Shown here in pieces: positions 1-11,033 of a stretch of 64,000 nucleotides of DNA. The notes under the pieces are model-generated. The model was not told the origin of the DNA. It saw only the letters and a program-made list of their open reading frames with translations, and searched no databases. Location: the NCBI GenBank assembly GCA_030533445.1, contig CM060080.1, positions 7,923,717 to 7,987,716 on the forward strand, given 5' to 3'. The position numbers and the translations under genes were made by a program. This stretch comes from Cyprinodon diabolis (taxonomy: Eukaryota; Chordata; Actinopteri; Cyprinodontiformes; Cyprinodontidae). The first letter of the stretch is position 1. Each line of letters starts with the position of its first letter.

Positions 1-2
1 TG

Positions 3-131
3 TTGAAGACCTCCGCTTTAAATGTTAAGAAAAACTCAGATTCCACCAGCTGGTTTTCTTTTTCTTACATTTCTTCTGCTCTTCCTGTCCCCAAACCCCC
101 CTGGTTTATAGATATTGAACCCCGCCTCCAG
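3..131 (+). CDS. Probable partial coding exon, gene unassigned
   Basis: This frame is open from the left edge of the window through a consensus splice donor (CAG followed by GTTAGT at 132), and ends in the peptide VPKPPWFIDIEPRLQ. The next 92 bases end in a clean acceptor, TTTCTTTCAG at 214-223, and the phase-0 junction continues an open frame. The composition looks like protein coding rather than repeat. I do not recognise the family. It may be an upstream exon of the methyltransferase gene that follows or the tail of another gene. A transcript alignment would decide; splice sites and open frame are seen, gene membership is inference. Confidence 0.4.
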
Positions 132-223
132 GTTAGTACTGGATCTGGGCCTGATTAAGGCAAAAATATTCACCAAAAGAAACAAAACTTTCCAGTAAAT
201 TTGACCTTCCAATTTTCTTTCAG

Positions 224-313
224 AAGAAAGATTCTTCTGGACCGAAAAAGAAAACATGGAAAAATCCTCGGAAACCGGAAGAAACTTCCAACCCTGGTCC
301 AGGAACCTTTTAG
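224..313 (+). CDS. Candidate coding exon, lysine-rich
   Basis: The exon follows the acceptor TTTCTTTCAG and continues phase 0 from the exon ending at 131. It encodes a basic, proline-containing stretch (KKDSSGPKKKTWKNPRKPEE) and reaches a TAG at 311-313. If the stop is used, it is the last exon of an upstream gene, although no AATAAA is close downstream. Alternatively a weak donor at 290 (CTG followed by GTCCAG) would join it in frame to the candidate exon at 401. Both readings are inference. Confidence 0.3.
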   Translation, partial: KKDSSGPKKKTWKNPRKPEETSNPGPGTF

Positions 314-400
314 CTGCCATCTTAGTTCTGATGCAGATAAATGTCCTTTACCCTCCAGTATTTGCTGTAGCAGTTTGCTGCATGTAGGGAAGAACTCCAG

Positions 401-532
401 AGGACTTCCTGGATCATTTGGCGGCCCTCTTCCCGGAGTTCTGCCCGGCATTCTACATAAAACTGGTCATTGGAAATGACATTAAGTTGTTTGTCATCAA
501 AGCAGAGGCAAAACGTCCACCCAGTGCCACAT
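401..532 (+). CDS. Candidate exon upstream of the methyltransferase exons
   Basis: After the acceptor-like CTCCAG at 395-400 the frame reads EDFLDHLAALFPEFCPAFYI and on to KLVIGNDIKLFVIK, which looks like genuine folded-protein sequence. It is just upstream of the first secure methyltransferase exon, which needs one base from the preceding codon. Three GT sites give that phase (515, 524, 533), but none is a strong donor, so the 3' boundary given here is only one option. Likely an N-terminal segment of the same protein; boundary uncertain. Confidence 0.35.
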
Positions 533-642
533 GTCAGACGTCTCCTTTACATTGCTCAGCAATGAAACGGCTTGAAAAGATGGAATAAATGACCAGAATC
601 CTCCTGAGGGTCTGATGTAGTTTTCTTCTTCTTCTCCTGCAG

Positions 643-3600
643 ATTTCATCTCACACTCCTTCTCAGTATCAGAACTCCAGTTCCTGTTCCAGAACGTCCT
701 TCCAGACCTCAGTGGTCGGACGGTGGTGGATGTTGGTTCCAGGCTGGGAGCAGTTCTTTATGGGGTCAGTTTGAACATTTGCAAACATCAGAGATCGAGA
801 CAGAGTTCTGATAAAAGCCGTGAAGTTCAGAGCTCAGCTTAGGAGGATCCAGAGCCGCTCCTGCAGGGTCTCTGACCTGCAGGTCAGATGTTTCCCCTCT
901 TATGCACCCCTGATTTCCACTGAAAACAACAGCAGTCATCTGAACGAGCCATCTTAAAGCAGAGACGTCTGAAACCTGCAGGACGGCAAAGCAGCCCTAA
1001 GGACTGACTTTGGCCATATTCCTCTTTAAATGAGGGTTCTGTGGCAGTCGCATTATGAACAATAGCATAAACTTCCAAAAAGAAAAAAAAAAACAAATCT
1101 ACTGGACTTTGTTTCCAAGTTTAAAACGTTTCTCTTCACATCCAGGAAGCTTTTTCAATTCAAAATGTCAGAAATAGCGTTGAGCTTTAAGTATAACTGG
1201 AACTCAACGTTATTTCTGACATTTTGAATTGAAAAAGCTTCCTGGATGTGAAGAGAAACATCTTCAACTTGGAAACAAAGTCCAGTAGATTTGTTTTTGT
1301 TTTTTTTTCTTTTTGGGAGTTTATGCTGTTGTTCATAATGCAACACTGAAAATGCCTGAATGTAGCCGACTGCCACAGTGTTTTGGTTTCTCTGCAGATC
1401 ACTGGCAGGTATGATGTGTGCATCTTTCCATGTTATCATAGAAAAATGTTAATGGGTGCCAGTTTACTGCCAGTATCATTAACCCTTGGCTTCCAAACCT
1501 TCAAACACCTGGTTAATTAACTGAAATTACTTCTTTATACTTTAAGTAGAATAGGAGTAAATTAAGTGCCAGTGTATGAATGAGTTATTGCATTATAATC
1601 TGGAACTTTTTTTTTTTTTATAAAATCTTTGATCAAAATAATCAGGAAATTTACCTGTTTTATTCAGCTTCATAAACGTCATTCTTTCCTTTATAAAGAA
1701 CTGAAATTATGTCAATTTTTCCATTTTTGAAATGGTAGATTTCATATTTTTAGAAGTTTTTTGCAATAATCAATGGATCATTATTTATAGCTAAAACGAA
1801 TATGTTTGTGGTGATTTAATGAACTAATTGTTAATCAGTAAAAAAATAAGAATTTTTGTCTCAATCACTAAGCCGGGGAGCGGCCATTTTTGCCCAAATA
1901 TAGTAACACCTCACTCCTGTCATCGTCCAGCATTGACGTCACGGTGCGGTAAGCCTAGCGCCATTCTCCCCGCTTTGAAAGCAAAATCAATAGGAACTAC
2001 TAGACACATCTGCAATCAACAACAATTATTGAAGATTTCCAGAGGACTTCACCATTGAAATTCACCAGAGCTATAGTGAAACTGACAATGCCCACGTGCA
2101 TGGCAGCTGGATGTTGGAATACATCGGGTAAAAGTGGAAAAACAATTAGTTATTTCACCTTTCTGATTCCTGATCCTCCACGGACGGGTTGGTCGTTGGA
2201 TTGCCAACTTGAAGAGGGAGGATTTGCCATCGAACTTCTGGCCAGAGAAAAAACACGTAATATGTAGCCAACATTTGGAAGAAGAATGTTTTCAAGATGA
2301 CTTGGATAATAGCGCGTTGTGACAAACACCAGATACAGCACTGGGACTTGATCAACAGCCGATACCGCACCGTGACGTCACAAACCAGTAGGTGGCAGTA
2401 GTGTTCTTTGACAAACATGGATGCCTCCAGTAAAGCACATTCAAATGAAAATTACTCTGAATTCAAAACACTTCTCATTTAAGGTCAGCCTCCAGATTAA
2501 AAATCCATCAAACACTTCAGTCAGTGTTTCTGTTTTAGGAAAATAAAATGCTAGTCATGGTTAATAGGTGTTGATGATGTTTTCAGGGTTATGTGTACAG
2601 CTCAGCCTCTCGGCTCATCGGGCTGGAGCTCAGCGAGGACTTCGTCAGGCTGCAGAACGACATAATCCTCAAGTACAGACTGGCTGACAGAGTCCAGGTT
2701 TGTGTCGTCTTCAGCTTTGTTCATGCAATCTCACACATTTTTAACAAAAACCCTTCTACTTCCACACAGGTTCTCCATGCAAACGTCTGCGATCAAGAGG
2801 TCCTGCTGCAGAGCGTTGATGTTCTGGTTATGAACAATGTCTTTGAGTACTTCATGGAGCCCAGCAAACAAATTGGGTAGCTCCTCTGAGGCTCCGCAGG
2901 AAATATTCCAGAAAATAGCAACTGCAGCGCACATGCTGAGGTGAATGTTTCTCCATCTGTGTGTTCAGAGCCTGGAGGTTCATCATGCAGGCCTTCAGGA
3001 GGAAAGGATCTCTGCTGGTTACCGTTCCCAGTTTGCAGGAAAGTCTGGATGCTCTGCAGGTAAACTCTTGAAAAACACCATCTGATGTGTTTTTTCTGCG
3101 GCCCGGTTTTTAGAGCAAAACCTGAACGAGTTGAAACACAGAAAAGAAGCGGTTAAATTTTTCCACAGCCAGAAGAAAAGCCTGGAGCCACTTTGGTGCA
3201 AAATGTTTGATCCTTCTCCTAATGGATTGGACATTTCTTCCTGCTTTCATCATCATTGATAAACCAGACTTCCAGTTAAATGTCGTTTTAATGAATGGAT
3301 TCACAGGCAACAACTGGTTAGAATTGCTAAACGTTGTGGGTGGGTTTTCTCATGCTCCACTTCCTGCTCTGACTTCGAACGCACCGCCAGACATCTGGTC
3401 CTTTCATTGACTCTTCAGCAATCCCTCACACTAAGCATGCTGGTAGCGACAGTGGAGAGGAAAAACTCCCTTTGAACAGGAAGAAACCTCCAGTAGAACC
3501 AGGCTCAGTGTGAGCGGCCATCTGCTGAGGCCGACTGGGGGGGACATAGAAAAAGAAGCATAGATGCAAAAGGCAACTGTCAACCAGCTCCACAGGCGGC

Positions 3601-6173
3601 CCTGTCCAGGAAACACAGCCAGGCAGACGAGCTCCGAGCCAGCTCCCATGTCAGAGGATGAAAAGAGCACATCCAGTTAGTCACAGTCAGAGAAACAGGA
3701 CTACACTGGAAAACAGGCCAAGCTCCAACATCTAGAAACAAAGGTGTTGATGGCAGCAGCACAGCTGATATTTCTCTCCAGGATGGAGTCACAGCCAAAC
3801 AGGAACAGACCGGATGAAGTTACTATGAGAAAAAGCAGAGAGAGCAGAACGTTACGAAAGCACAACAAGGAAGATGGCAACAACTATTGAACAGTAGCAT
3901 GCAGCGGCAGCAGCAGCTTTCAATGGAGCGCTCCATTGAACGTTTAAAGTTCTCTTTCTGTTGATGTTGTTCAATAAAAGTACATTTTAAGATCATTTAA
4001 GGCGAGAATGTTATACTTAAAAGCGTTACTATATGGTCCATTTACTGATTTAATGCATAATTTTAAAAAACATTTCTAAAGTTGAGAGGCCCACGGCAAC
4101 CAGCGGAGCGCGTCTCCAGCGGCACTCTTTCGGCAAAGCAGTGTGTGAAGGACCGCTGGCTCTGATGGCCATTTTTGACTAGACTCTGATTAGACTTGGG
4201 GTTTTCGATGAAACGTGAGCAGGAAGCGGCTCTACGCTCATTCAATTTTGAGAAGGATCTATTCACCGTTTTACCGACAGGCTGTTTGTTTACACTCCCC
4301 CACCAGCTTCCTGTTGCGCTTCCTACGTCAGAGTCAGTTGTGCTCATTGGTCAAAGCGTTGGCCAATAGGCACAGACAGCGGTTTGAAAAACAACGGGTT
4401 GTTCTCATCAACAATCTTCCAATGTCTCATTAATCGGGGCCAGACTAAATAACACCTTTTATCTCACATTTAGTCTGGTTTACCAGGCTACATGCCCACT
4501 GGAGAGAGATAACATTTTCTGAGAAGTTGAAATTGCACCTTGTTAGAGATAGAGAACCCAAAGCTCACCGAATTCCTTAGAAAACTGAAGATATTTAAAG
4601 GGAATCTCCTCACCTCTGTGCAGCCACAGCTGTGTGGCTGGTCCATCAGTCGCTCTCCTTGAGTGATACAGCTTGTTCAGGTTCGAGCGGAAACACCATT
4701 TGTTAAAGATAGGCACTGTGTATGCACCCTGATGCTCTATCACTCCGGTTCTTTTCCCTGAAAAGAGATGACTCGGGACAAACTCTTTAAACCAGCGGTC
4801 CCCAACCTTTTTTGCGCCACGGACCGGTTATATGTCAGACAATATTTTCACGGACCGGCCGTGTGGGGGGTAAATACGATCAAATAAAATGATACGACTG
4901 GCATAAAATCACATACAAACAGCATAAAAATAAAACTCACCATTATGTTGAATTAGTGGGAGCCCTGAGCTTGTTTCTCCGAAATAAACCGGTCCCATCT
5001 AGGCGTAATCGGAGCCAATGAGACAGTGTGCTACTGATGTCCAGTCTGCTCTGTAGCCTTGTTTTGGTCGCTGTAACAGCAGAAAATCCCCCTTACCAAA
5101 GATAGGATGTTCTAGATAGGATGCATCTTGACATGAATTAACCTGTTTCAAGAGGCGCAGACTGATGTAATTGGAGAGAATACCCCAATTTTTTATATTT
5201 TTCAAAATAAAACATCACTCAGACTCTGATCATGGATAAATTATATATATATATATATTTTTTTCTGTGCGGCCCGGTACCAAATGACAGACGGACCGGT
5301 ACCGGTCCGTGCCCCGGTGGTTGGGGACCGCTGCTTTAAACAACACTTCATAACTTATGTAGACAATAGATTCTGATAGAAAGTGTAATCTTACTCAGAT
5401 CAGAGAAATTGCTTAGGGTTACAGAATGGCGGCTGCTCACCTCTGGGCTCATCTCTCAGGAAGTGGCCCCGATTAACAGTTAAAAAGAGAGTTTGTAGAT
5501 CACTTATTTTAGTGATCTACAAATGGAACAACAGAGAGGAAAGTGCTTCTAGTAAATAAATAAACGACCTGCCATAGTCCACTTCATATAAACTTGCGCA
5601 GTAACTTGAACAACAATCTTTTTCCACCTTCCTCTTTCTCTTTGTAGCTGTAGCGCTGTTTCTATGTCTTTTAGACACATTTTGTTTTTTCATTAAAATC
5701 TCCAGTTCCAGTGTGGTGAAATAGGCACTTCCTGATGCCTGTTGTCCTGATTACTCGTCAAATCGGTGCTTCACTGATAATTGCTTTTCATACTTGTTGT
5801 GCACCCGTTTAATTCTGAGTCGCCCTACTTTGAGTTGATTGAACTAATTCATAGCAGCCGTTGTGAAACCGAACACTCAGAGTTCCCGACTTTAGGCTAG
5901 ATCAGTTTAGAGTTGATGATCTGAATCTGAATTTGTTACACCTGCTTCATGAAACGGACCCCAAGAGAGCTGATCTGCTCTGTTACAAAGGAAGTGGAGG
6001 GATTCAAACACCAGGAGCTGTGGAGTTTATCCTGAGGATTCCCCCTTTTCATCTTCCAGGTGCCGCTGCAGCCAGGCTGGGTGGAGGAGCTTCCTGTTGA
6101 CTACAGCGTCTACCTGGGCAGGGATACAGACCCAGAAGATCTCAGACAGATTCACCTGTACAGGGTCATCTGA
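643..6173 (+). CDS. Class I SAM-dependent methyltransferase-like protein, 5' end unresolved
   Basis: Five exons with GT-AG borders join in one frame: 643-764, 2587-2697, 2770-2876, 2969-3059 and 6060-6173, ending in TGA. They encode the Rossmann-fold order expected of a class I methyltransferase: the glycine-containing motif I (VVDVGSRLGAVLYG) in the first exon, the acidic second strand (LIGLELSEDF) in the second, the strand and turn VDVLVMNNVFEYF in the third, and GSLLVTVPSL in the fourth. The C-terminus is PEDLRQIHLYRVI. No signal peptide or membrane segment is visible in these exons. The start codon is not among them; three candidate exons lie upstream. Substrate is unknown and the motifs alone do not give one. 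Introns 1 and 4 are filled with transposon copies. Fold assignment is fairly secure, function is not. Confidence 0.8.
1039..1378. repeat. Long inverted repeat (foldback) in methyltransferase intron 1
   Basis: Two arms of roughly 145-175 bp are near reverse complements around an 18-bp spacer at 1185-1202. The inner arms pair GCGTTGAG with CTCAACGT, and the pairing runs outward through TCAATTCAAAATGTCAGAAA, the AAGCTTCCTGG block and a poly-A/poly-T tract to CTGTGGCAG at the outer ends. The arms differ by small indels. In RNA this would form a long hairpin. Confidence 0.85.
1766..2487 (+). mobile_element. THAP-bearing dispersed repeat, copy A
   Basis: About 720 bp is closely similar to 40584-42545 once the hAT insertion in that copy is removed. 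It contains the N-terminal half of a THAP zinc finger from an ATG at 2088 (MPTCMAAGCW, the Cys-x4-Cys pair). The second half lies in the +1 frame (WIANLKREDLPSNFWPEKKH, then the Cys-x2-His pair in ICSQH at about 2260-2274), ending at TGA 2320-2322. THAP fingers are the DNA-binding domains of P-element-type transposases and of THAP proteins. No catalytic region follows. The boundaries are where similarity between the copies fades; no terminal inverted repeats were identified. Confidence 0.7.
3404..3890. repeat. Dispersed teleost repeat R, copy 1 (5'-truncated)
   Basis: The block around GCAATCCCTCACACTAAGCA through GAGAGGAAAAACTCC to AGAGAGCAGAACGTTA recurs at 6984, 10751, 21373, 38345 and 61561 in this window. 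This copy lacks the leading TTTATTTATATAGCGCC segment. It lies in methyltransferase intron 4. ORFs of 60-100 codons in it repeat at each copy and are not genes. Confidence 0.75.
3896..4784. other. Methyltransferase intron 4, no gene seen
   Basis: Intronic sequence with short CAG-type runs near 3901 and a segment with the complementary words CCAGACTAAA (4440-4449) and TTTAGTCTGG (4470-4479), which may be the end of another degraded element. I see no coding signal or RNA gene. Confidence 0.4.
4793..5333. mobile_element. Non-autonomous hAT-like element, 541 bp
   Basis: The ends are inverted repeats: CAGCGGTCCCCAACC at 4793-4807 and its exact complement GGTTGGGGACCGCTG at 5319-5333, with GGACCGGT words repeated inside both ends. 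It is flanked by a perfect 8-bp direct repeat, CTTTAAAC, at 4785-4792 and 5334-5341. An 8-bp target duplication with CAG...CTG termini is typical of hAT elements. No transposase ORF is present. Confidence 0.85.
5492..5523. repeat. Perfect 13-bp inverted repeat
   Basis: TTTGTAGATCACT (5492-5504) and AGTGATCTACAAA (5511-5523) are exact complements around a 6-base loop. It lies in methyltransferase intron 4. It could be a local foldback; no terminator role is implied in a vertebrate. Confidence 0.8.
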
Positions 6174-6919
6174 CTGCAGCAGAGCCAGCCGGATAATGCT
6201 GCGCTACTGAGTCATGTGACCATCGACCAACCCGCCTGAACACAGCCATGTGACCACAGACTGATTAGCCTGAGCGCAGCCATGGATCCACCTAAAATAG
6301 ACCAGATGGCTACAGACGGATCATTCATCTCTGAACTATGTGGTTACAGGTCTGATCGGAAGAGGTGGAGAATCACTCTGGTCTGCTTCTGGGTTTTGAC
6401 ATTCTGTTTTTTTCTCAGGATTCAGAAAGGTCCAGTTTTAAGAACAGACGGGAAGTCAGATTGTCAACATTGCAGCTCAGAGCTTCTTTTCCAGATCTAA
6501 CCATGATCTGAAACTTAACTTCTGCATTTATTAGAGATGGAGAATGATTTACACTATTGCGTAAATTTATATTTCCCATTTCTTACAATTATCTCTACAT
6601 GAAACCAAACTGGTCTAAAACTTAAGTAAAGGTACAAAGCAGTCATCCAAGAAATTAAAGAGAAAAAAAGGTATTTGGTGAAAACAGCTACTGATTCTTT
6701 ATTTCACATAAATGCTTTTTTGTTTTGTTTTTTAAATCCCTTCATTCTCCCACAGTGGGTAGATGTTCCCTCGTTTGAACTTGTCACAGTGGGCTGCCAC
6801 GCTGGGTGGACCATGCTGGGGTTTCCCTGCGCTCTCTGATTCCGAATACAAATTCAGATAGTTTAAAAACTAACATGTATTTATTTATATATAAATAAAC
6901 AGGATAACTATAAAATAAA
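6174..6919 (+). other. 3' untranslated region of the methyltransferase gene (probable)
   Basis: No gene is seen after the TGA at 6171-6173. Candidate polyadenylation signals are ATTAAA at 6654-6659 and AATAAA at 6914-6919; which one is used cannot be told from sequence. Confidence 0.45.
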
Positions 6920-6983
6920 GAATTTGATGCAGGAGGAAAAGCCTCTAATGTAAAACTTTTCCACATTCTCTCTGTGAACCATA

Positions 6984-7575
6984 TTCAATTCAATTGAATT
7001 CAGTTTATTTATATAGCGCCAAATTCACAACACATGTCATCTTAAGGCACTTTACAGTTCAACCAGATCATCCAGTCAAATTGATACAAAGTTTTCTATC
7101 TAAGGAAAACCAGTTGATTGCATCGACTCATTGACTCTTCAGCAATCCCTCACACTAAGCATGCTTGTAGCGACAGTGGAGAGGAAAAACTCCCTTTTAA
7201 CAGGAAGAAACCTCCAGCAGAACCAGGCACAGTGTGAGCGGCCATCTGCTGAGGCCGACTGGGGTTCAAGGAGACAGAAGCAGACATAGTCCAGGAAACA
7301 CACAGCCAGGCAGGCGAGCTCCGAGCCAGCTCCCATGTCAGAGGATGAAGAGAGCACATGCAGTCAGTCACGATCAGAGAAACAGAACTACACTGGAAAA
7401 CAGGCTGTTTTCCAGCATCTATAAACAAAGGTGTTGATGGAAGCAGCACAGCTGATGTTTCTCTCCAGGATGGCGTCGCAGCCAAACAGGAACAGACGAG
7501 GCAAAGCTACTATGAAGAAAAGCAGAGAGAGCAGAACGTTAGAGATTGAACTAACAGATTCTGCAGAATAGGAGA
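6984..7575. repeat. Dispersed teleost repeat R, copy 2
   Basis: A fuller copy of the R family, starting with CAGTTTATTTATATAGCGCC and CAAGGCACTTTACAG-like words and ending near AACAGATTCTGCAG. It carries the same internal order as copies at 3404, 38345 and 61561. It lies between the methyltransferase gene and baz1a. Confidence 0.8.
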
Positions 7576-7904
7576 ATAGAGATAGAATGAAGCAGAATGA
7601 ATCCAAGGTATATCAGTGAGAACAGTGATCACCTTTGGTGGTTACTGGATGTTCAGAATAAATCAAAGTCTGTGGAGAAAAAAACTTAAACTATATATCT
7701 GGAGCATTTTGGGGTATATTACGTTTAATTGTTTTATTCGGTGAAGAAAGGGAACCAGAAACATTGATGATACTGTATTTTTTTTTTCTCCAAATATTAC
7801 TGAAGTAACTATAACTAAAGTTACCAGCCTGTGATTATTTCATTTCTCTGCATTTTGACACATTTGACAGTTTTTCCAAACTCTGTATAATATGATTCCC
7901 AGCC

Positions 7905-8205
7905 CTAGGTCTTTCTGCATGGAGTCTCCATGTTCTTCCTGAGCATGCGTGGGTTCTCTCCGGGTACTCCGGCTTCCTCCCTCAGTCCAAAAACATGACT
8001 GTTAGATTAATTGGCATCTCTAAATCCTTCTTAGGTGTGAGTGTGTGCGTGAATGGCTGTTTGTCCTGTTTGTCTCTGTGTTGCCCTGCGATGGACTGGA
8101 CCCCTGTCCAGGGTATACTCCGCCTCTCACCACAGACAGCTGGAGATAGACACCAGCATCCCTCAACACCCCAGCAGGGATAAGGGTGACAGAAAATGGA
8201 TGGAT
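7905..8205. repeat. Dispersed repeat S (CCCTGCGATGGACTGG family), copy 1
   Basis: Contains CCCTGCGATGGACTGG, GACAGCTGGAGATAGACACC and a GGATGGATGG tail. The same words occur at 62024-62160 and, reversed, at 45712-45790. Short ORFs here are repeat sequence. Confidence 0.75.
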
Positions 8206-9216
8206 GGCAATGAAATTGGAAAATTTTATATGTATTTCTGAAGACTTAAGTACTTTTCAATGCATGTACTTTTGAACACATAAGTATTTTCAAAAGTGTG
8301 TCCTTCAAAACTAGTAGATTTAATTTTATTCAAATACTACTGTTGAGTACTTCCTGTACACTGAGTAAGAGCAGGTTATCAAGTGAGCAACTGAAATTAA
8401 ACAGGTAATAATATAAGTAAAAAAGGTTAGTTTGACATTTTAAGATGTATGAAACTACTTCTAAATGAGCTCTGTGATGCAGCTGGATGGAAAGGTGAGT
8501 TAAATTTGTTATGAAATGGTTGGAGTCTTTTCTGATAAATAAAAGTAAAACATTTTAAACAAAATTAGATCAAAAGATGGCGTTATTAGTGATATAAAAT
8601 ATTAAGAGTCATGTTCCTCTGCTTAATAAACAGTCATAAAAATGGAATCAAATGTAGTGGTATCATGTCCAACTTTTTTTTGTTAGCTTACCTGCTAGAA
8701 ATAAAAAAAACAATCACTGCTGCTTGATCTTTCTATAACTATTATTAGATGTTTCCTTTAGTTCTGATATCTTCTTGTCTGAGTCATGAACAGGACCAGC
8801 TCCAGGTGTGTCCACATGTTTGTGGATGACCTGGGGGCTCCCAATCAAATTTGAAATGACCAACAAATATACATGAATGAAACTTAATACTCTGAAAGAT
8901 ATATAAAGTTATAATTTAAGGCTAGTTATTTTTTGCAGTGGTTGCATCTTATGCACAATGATTTTACTGTTTCAACAAAGCAGGTTCTTTATTTTGTATA
9001 TAAATATTCAAATCTACATAACATAGGATTTTATCATTTTACATTTTAAAGCCCTTTTAAAATTCACCAAGAAAGGACTTTAGCTTTGCTGGAGAAATTA
9101 AAACCATCTAATCTGAAAACAGCAAAGGAAAAATGCACAGGCTCCAAAATGTTGAAATTGAATATTAAAGAAAACAGAATCAAATGACCTTATTTCATCC
9201 GGTGGTAAGTTACAGT
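8206..9216. other. AT-rich intergenic stretch, nothing supported
   Basis: AT-rich sequence with degraded AAGTACTTTT-type words that recall old fish MITEs. No coding, RNA or regulatory feature could be supported. Confidence 0.5.
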
Positions 9217-10002
9217 CATCAGTCTGTCAAGCTCCTGTAGTTCGCGGATGACACCACTCTCATCGGACTGATCTCCGATGGTGACGAGTCCGCCTACAGG
9301 TGGGAGGCTGACCATCTGGTGACCTGGTGCAGGGAGAACAACCTGGAGCTCAACACTCTAAAAACAGTGGAGTTGGTTGTGGACTTCAGAAAGAGCGCAG
9401 CCCCAGCTACCCCCATCACCCTCTGTGACTCCACCATTGACACTGTGGAGTCTTTCCGCTTCCTGGGAACTATCATCTCCCAGGACCTAAAGTGGGAGCT
9501 GAACATCGACTCCCTCACCAAGAAAGCCCAGCAGAGGATGTTCTTCCTGCGGCAGCTGAAGACCTGCCCAGGACAATGATGGTGCAGTTCTATTCCTCCA
9601 TCATTGACTCCATCCTCACTTCCTCCATCACCATCTGGTACGCTGGTGCCACCGCTAAGGACAAGAGCAGACTGCAACGTGTCATCCGGTCTGCAGAGAA
9701 GGTGATTGGCCGCAACCTCCCATCTCTCCAGGAATTGCACGCCTCCAGGACTCTGAGGCGTGCAGGGAAGATTGTGGCTGATCCCTCGCACCCCAGTCAC
9801 AAACTATTTCAGTCACTACCCTCTGGCAGGAGGCTGCGGTCCATCAGGACCAGAACCTCCCGTCACAAAAACAGTTTTTTCCCATCTGCTATCGGCCTTA
9901 TCAACAAGGCCAAGACCCGCCCGTGACACTGGACAATGTTTCTCTCCCCCATTCAGGATTTCTGCATTACATTAACGCACAGTCTACTGTTTGTATATAG
10001 CT

Positions 10003-10056
<54 letters not shown>

Positions 10057-10169
10057 TCTATCTTATTTTGTTATTTTGTTTTGTTTTGTTTTTTCTCTGC
10101 ACCAACAACACCAAGTCAAATTCCTTGTAAGTGCAAACCTACTTGGCAATAAACTTGATTCTGATTTTA
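9217..10169 (+). mobile_element. LINE fragment (Rex/L2/CR1-like), reverse transcriptase C-terminal part
   Basis: The frame from 9241 begins FADDTTLIGLI, the catalytic F/Y-A-D-D box of a non-LTR reverse transcriptase, and continues as TWCRENNLELNTLKTVELV and SFRFLGTIISQDLKW. One frameshift near 9575 moves the rest to another frame (TIWYAGATAKDKSRLQRVIR), ending at TGA 9924-9926. A (TA)n tract and a tail AATAAACTTGATTCTGATT close it at about 10169, typical of these LINEs. It is 5'-truncated and dead. The exact clade needs an RT phylogeny. Confidence 0.85.
10009..10047. repeat. (TA)n microsatellite in the LINE 3' region
   Basis: Uninterrupted TA dinucleotides of about 19 units, followed by a short imperfect continuation. 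Confidence 0.95.
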
Positions 10170-10750
10170 TTATAGTTGCTCAATTTTATAACTTTAAAAA
10201 AAACAAAACAATTATTTAATCTAAAAACAGACTTTGGTAAATGAAGCTATGGGACAGATGTCAAGCACAGCGGTCTACTGTATTCAGTTTAAGAAACTGA
10301 CAGCTCATAATAAGCAAACTAAAACAGCTTCAAATACAGAATAGAAAAAAATATAAATGATGCAGAAATACAGCTTAATAGATGCCTTCAGGCTAAATAG
10401 AGGTGTGCTCCAAATTTCTATTCTGCTCATTTTCTTTGGCTTGGCTCTGCTTATAATGACTTTGGAGGAATTCAGTTTGTTTGATGCTTTTTCAATCTCT
10501 ATTAGGCCCACGTTGTCAAAATATATAGTCAAGTGAGACAAACAGTCAATAAAGGTTTGCATTATAAAAAACAAAAGTGGGAATGGTGTGTGAAGTAAGG
10601 AAGCTGAGACAGAGAAATTTCTTGCAAGAAATAGGGTTCAAATTTATTTAACGTCCTCAGATGGAAAATCCCAAAACACACACTCCCCCTAGGGAAACAA
10701 GCCCACCCCCTGCATAAAGAACTTTCTAACAGTTGAACATTTGGAAGATA
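10170..10750. other. Intergenic, nothing supported
   Basis: AT-rich sequence between the LINE tail and the next R repeat. Minus-strand ORFs of 64-89 codons show no recognisable family and no splice context. Confidence 0.4.
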
Positions 10751-11033
10751 AAACAATTCAATGCAATTTATTTCTATAGCTCCAATTCACATCATGTCAT
10801 CTCAAGGCACTTTACAGTTCACCAGATCATCCAGTCAGATTGATTCAAAGTTTTCTATCTAGGGAAAACCAGCTGATTGCATCGACTCAATGACTTTTCA
10901 GCAATCCCTCACACTAAGCATACTTGTAGCGACAGTGGAGAGGAAAAACTCCCTTTTAACAGGAAGAAACCTCCAGCAGAACCAGGCTCAGTGTGAGCGG
11001 CCACCTGCTGATACTGATTAGGGTTCAACAACT
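10751..11033. repeat. Dispersed teleost repeat R, copy 3 (3'-truncated)
   Basis: Starts AATTTATTTCTATAGCTCC and follows the R order through CAGCAATCCCTCACACTAAG to GAGCGGCCACCTGCTG, where similarity to the other copies stops. Confidence 0.75.

Noticed and set aside
7139..7606. Overlapping ORFs up to 111 codons that recur at 3431, 38498 and 61703
   Set aside because: They recur because they sit in repeat R copies; frames differ between copies and no protein is conserved.
9294..9800. 168-codon minus-strand ORF
   Set aside because: It is antisense to the LINE reverse transcriptase fragment, whose + strand frame has the FADD box.
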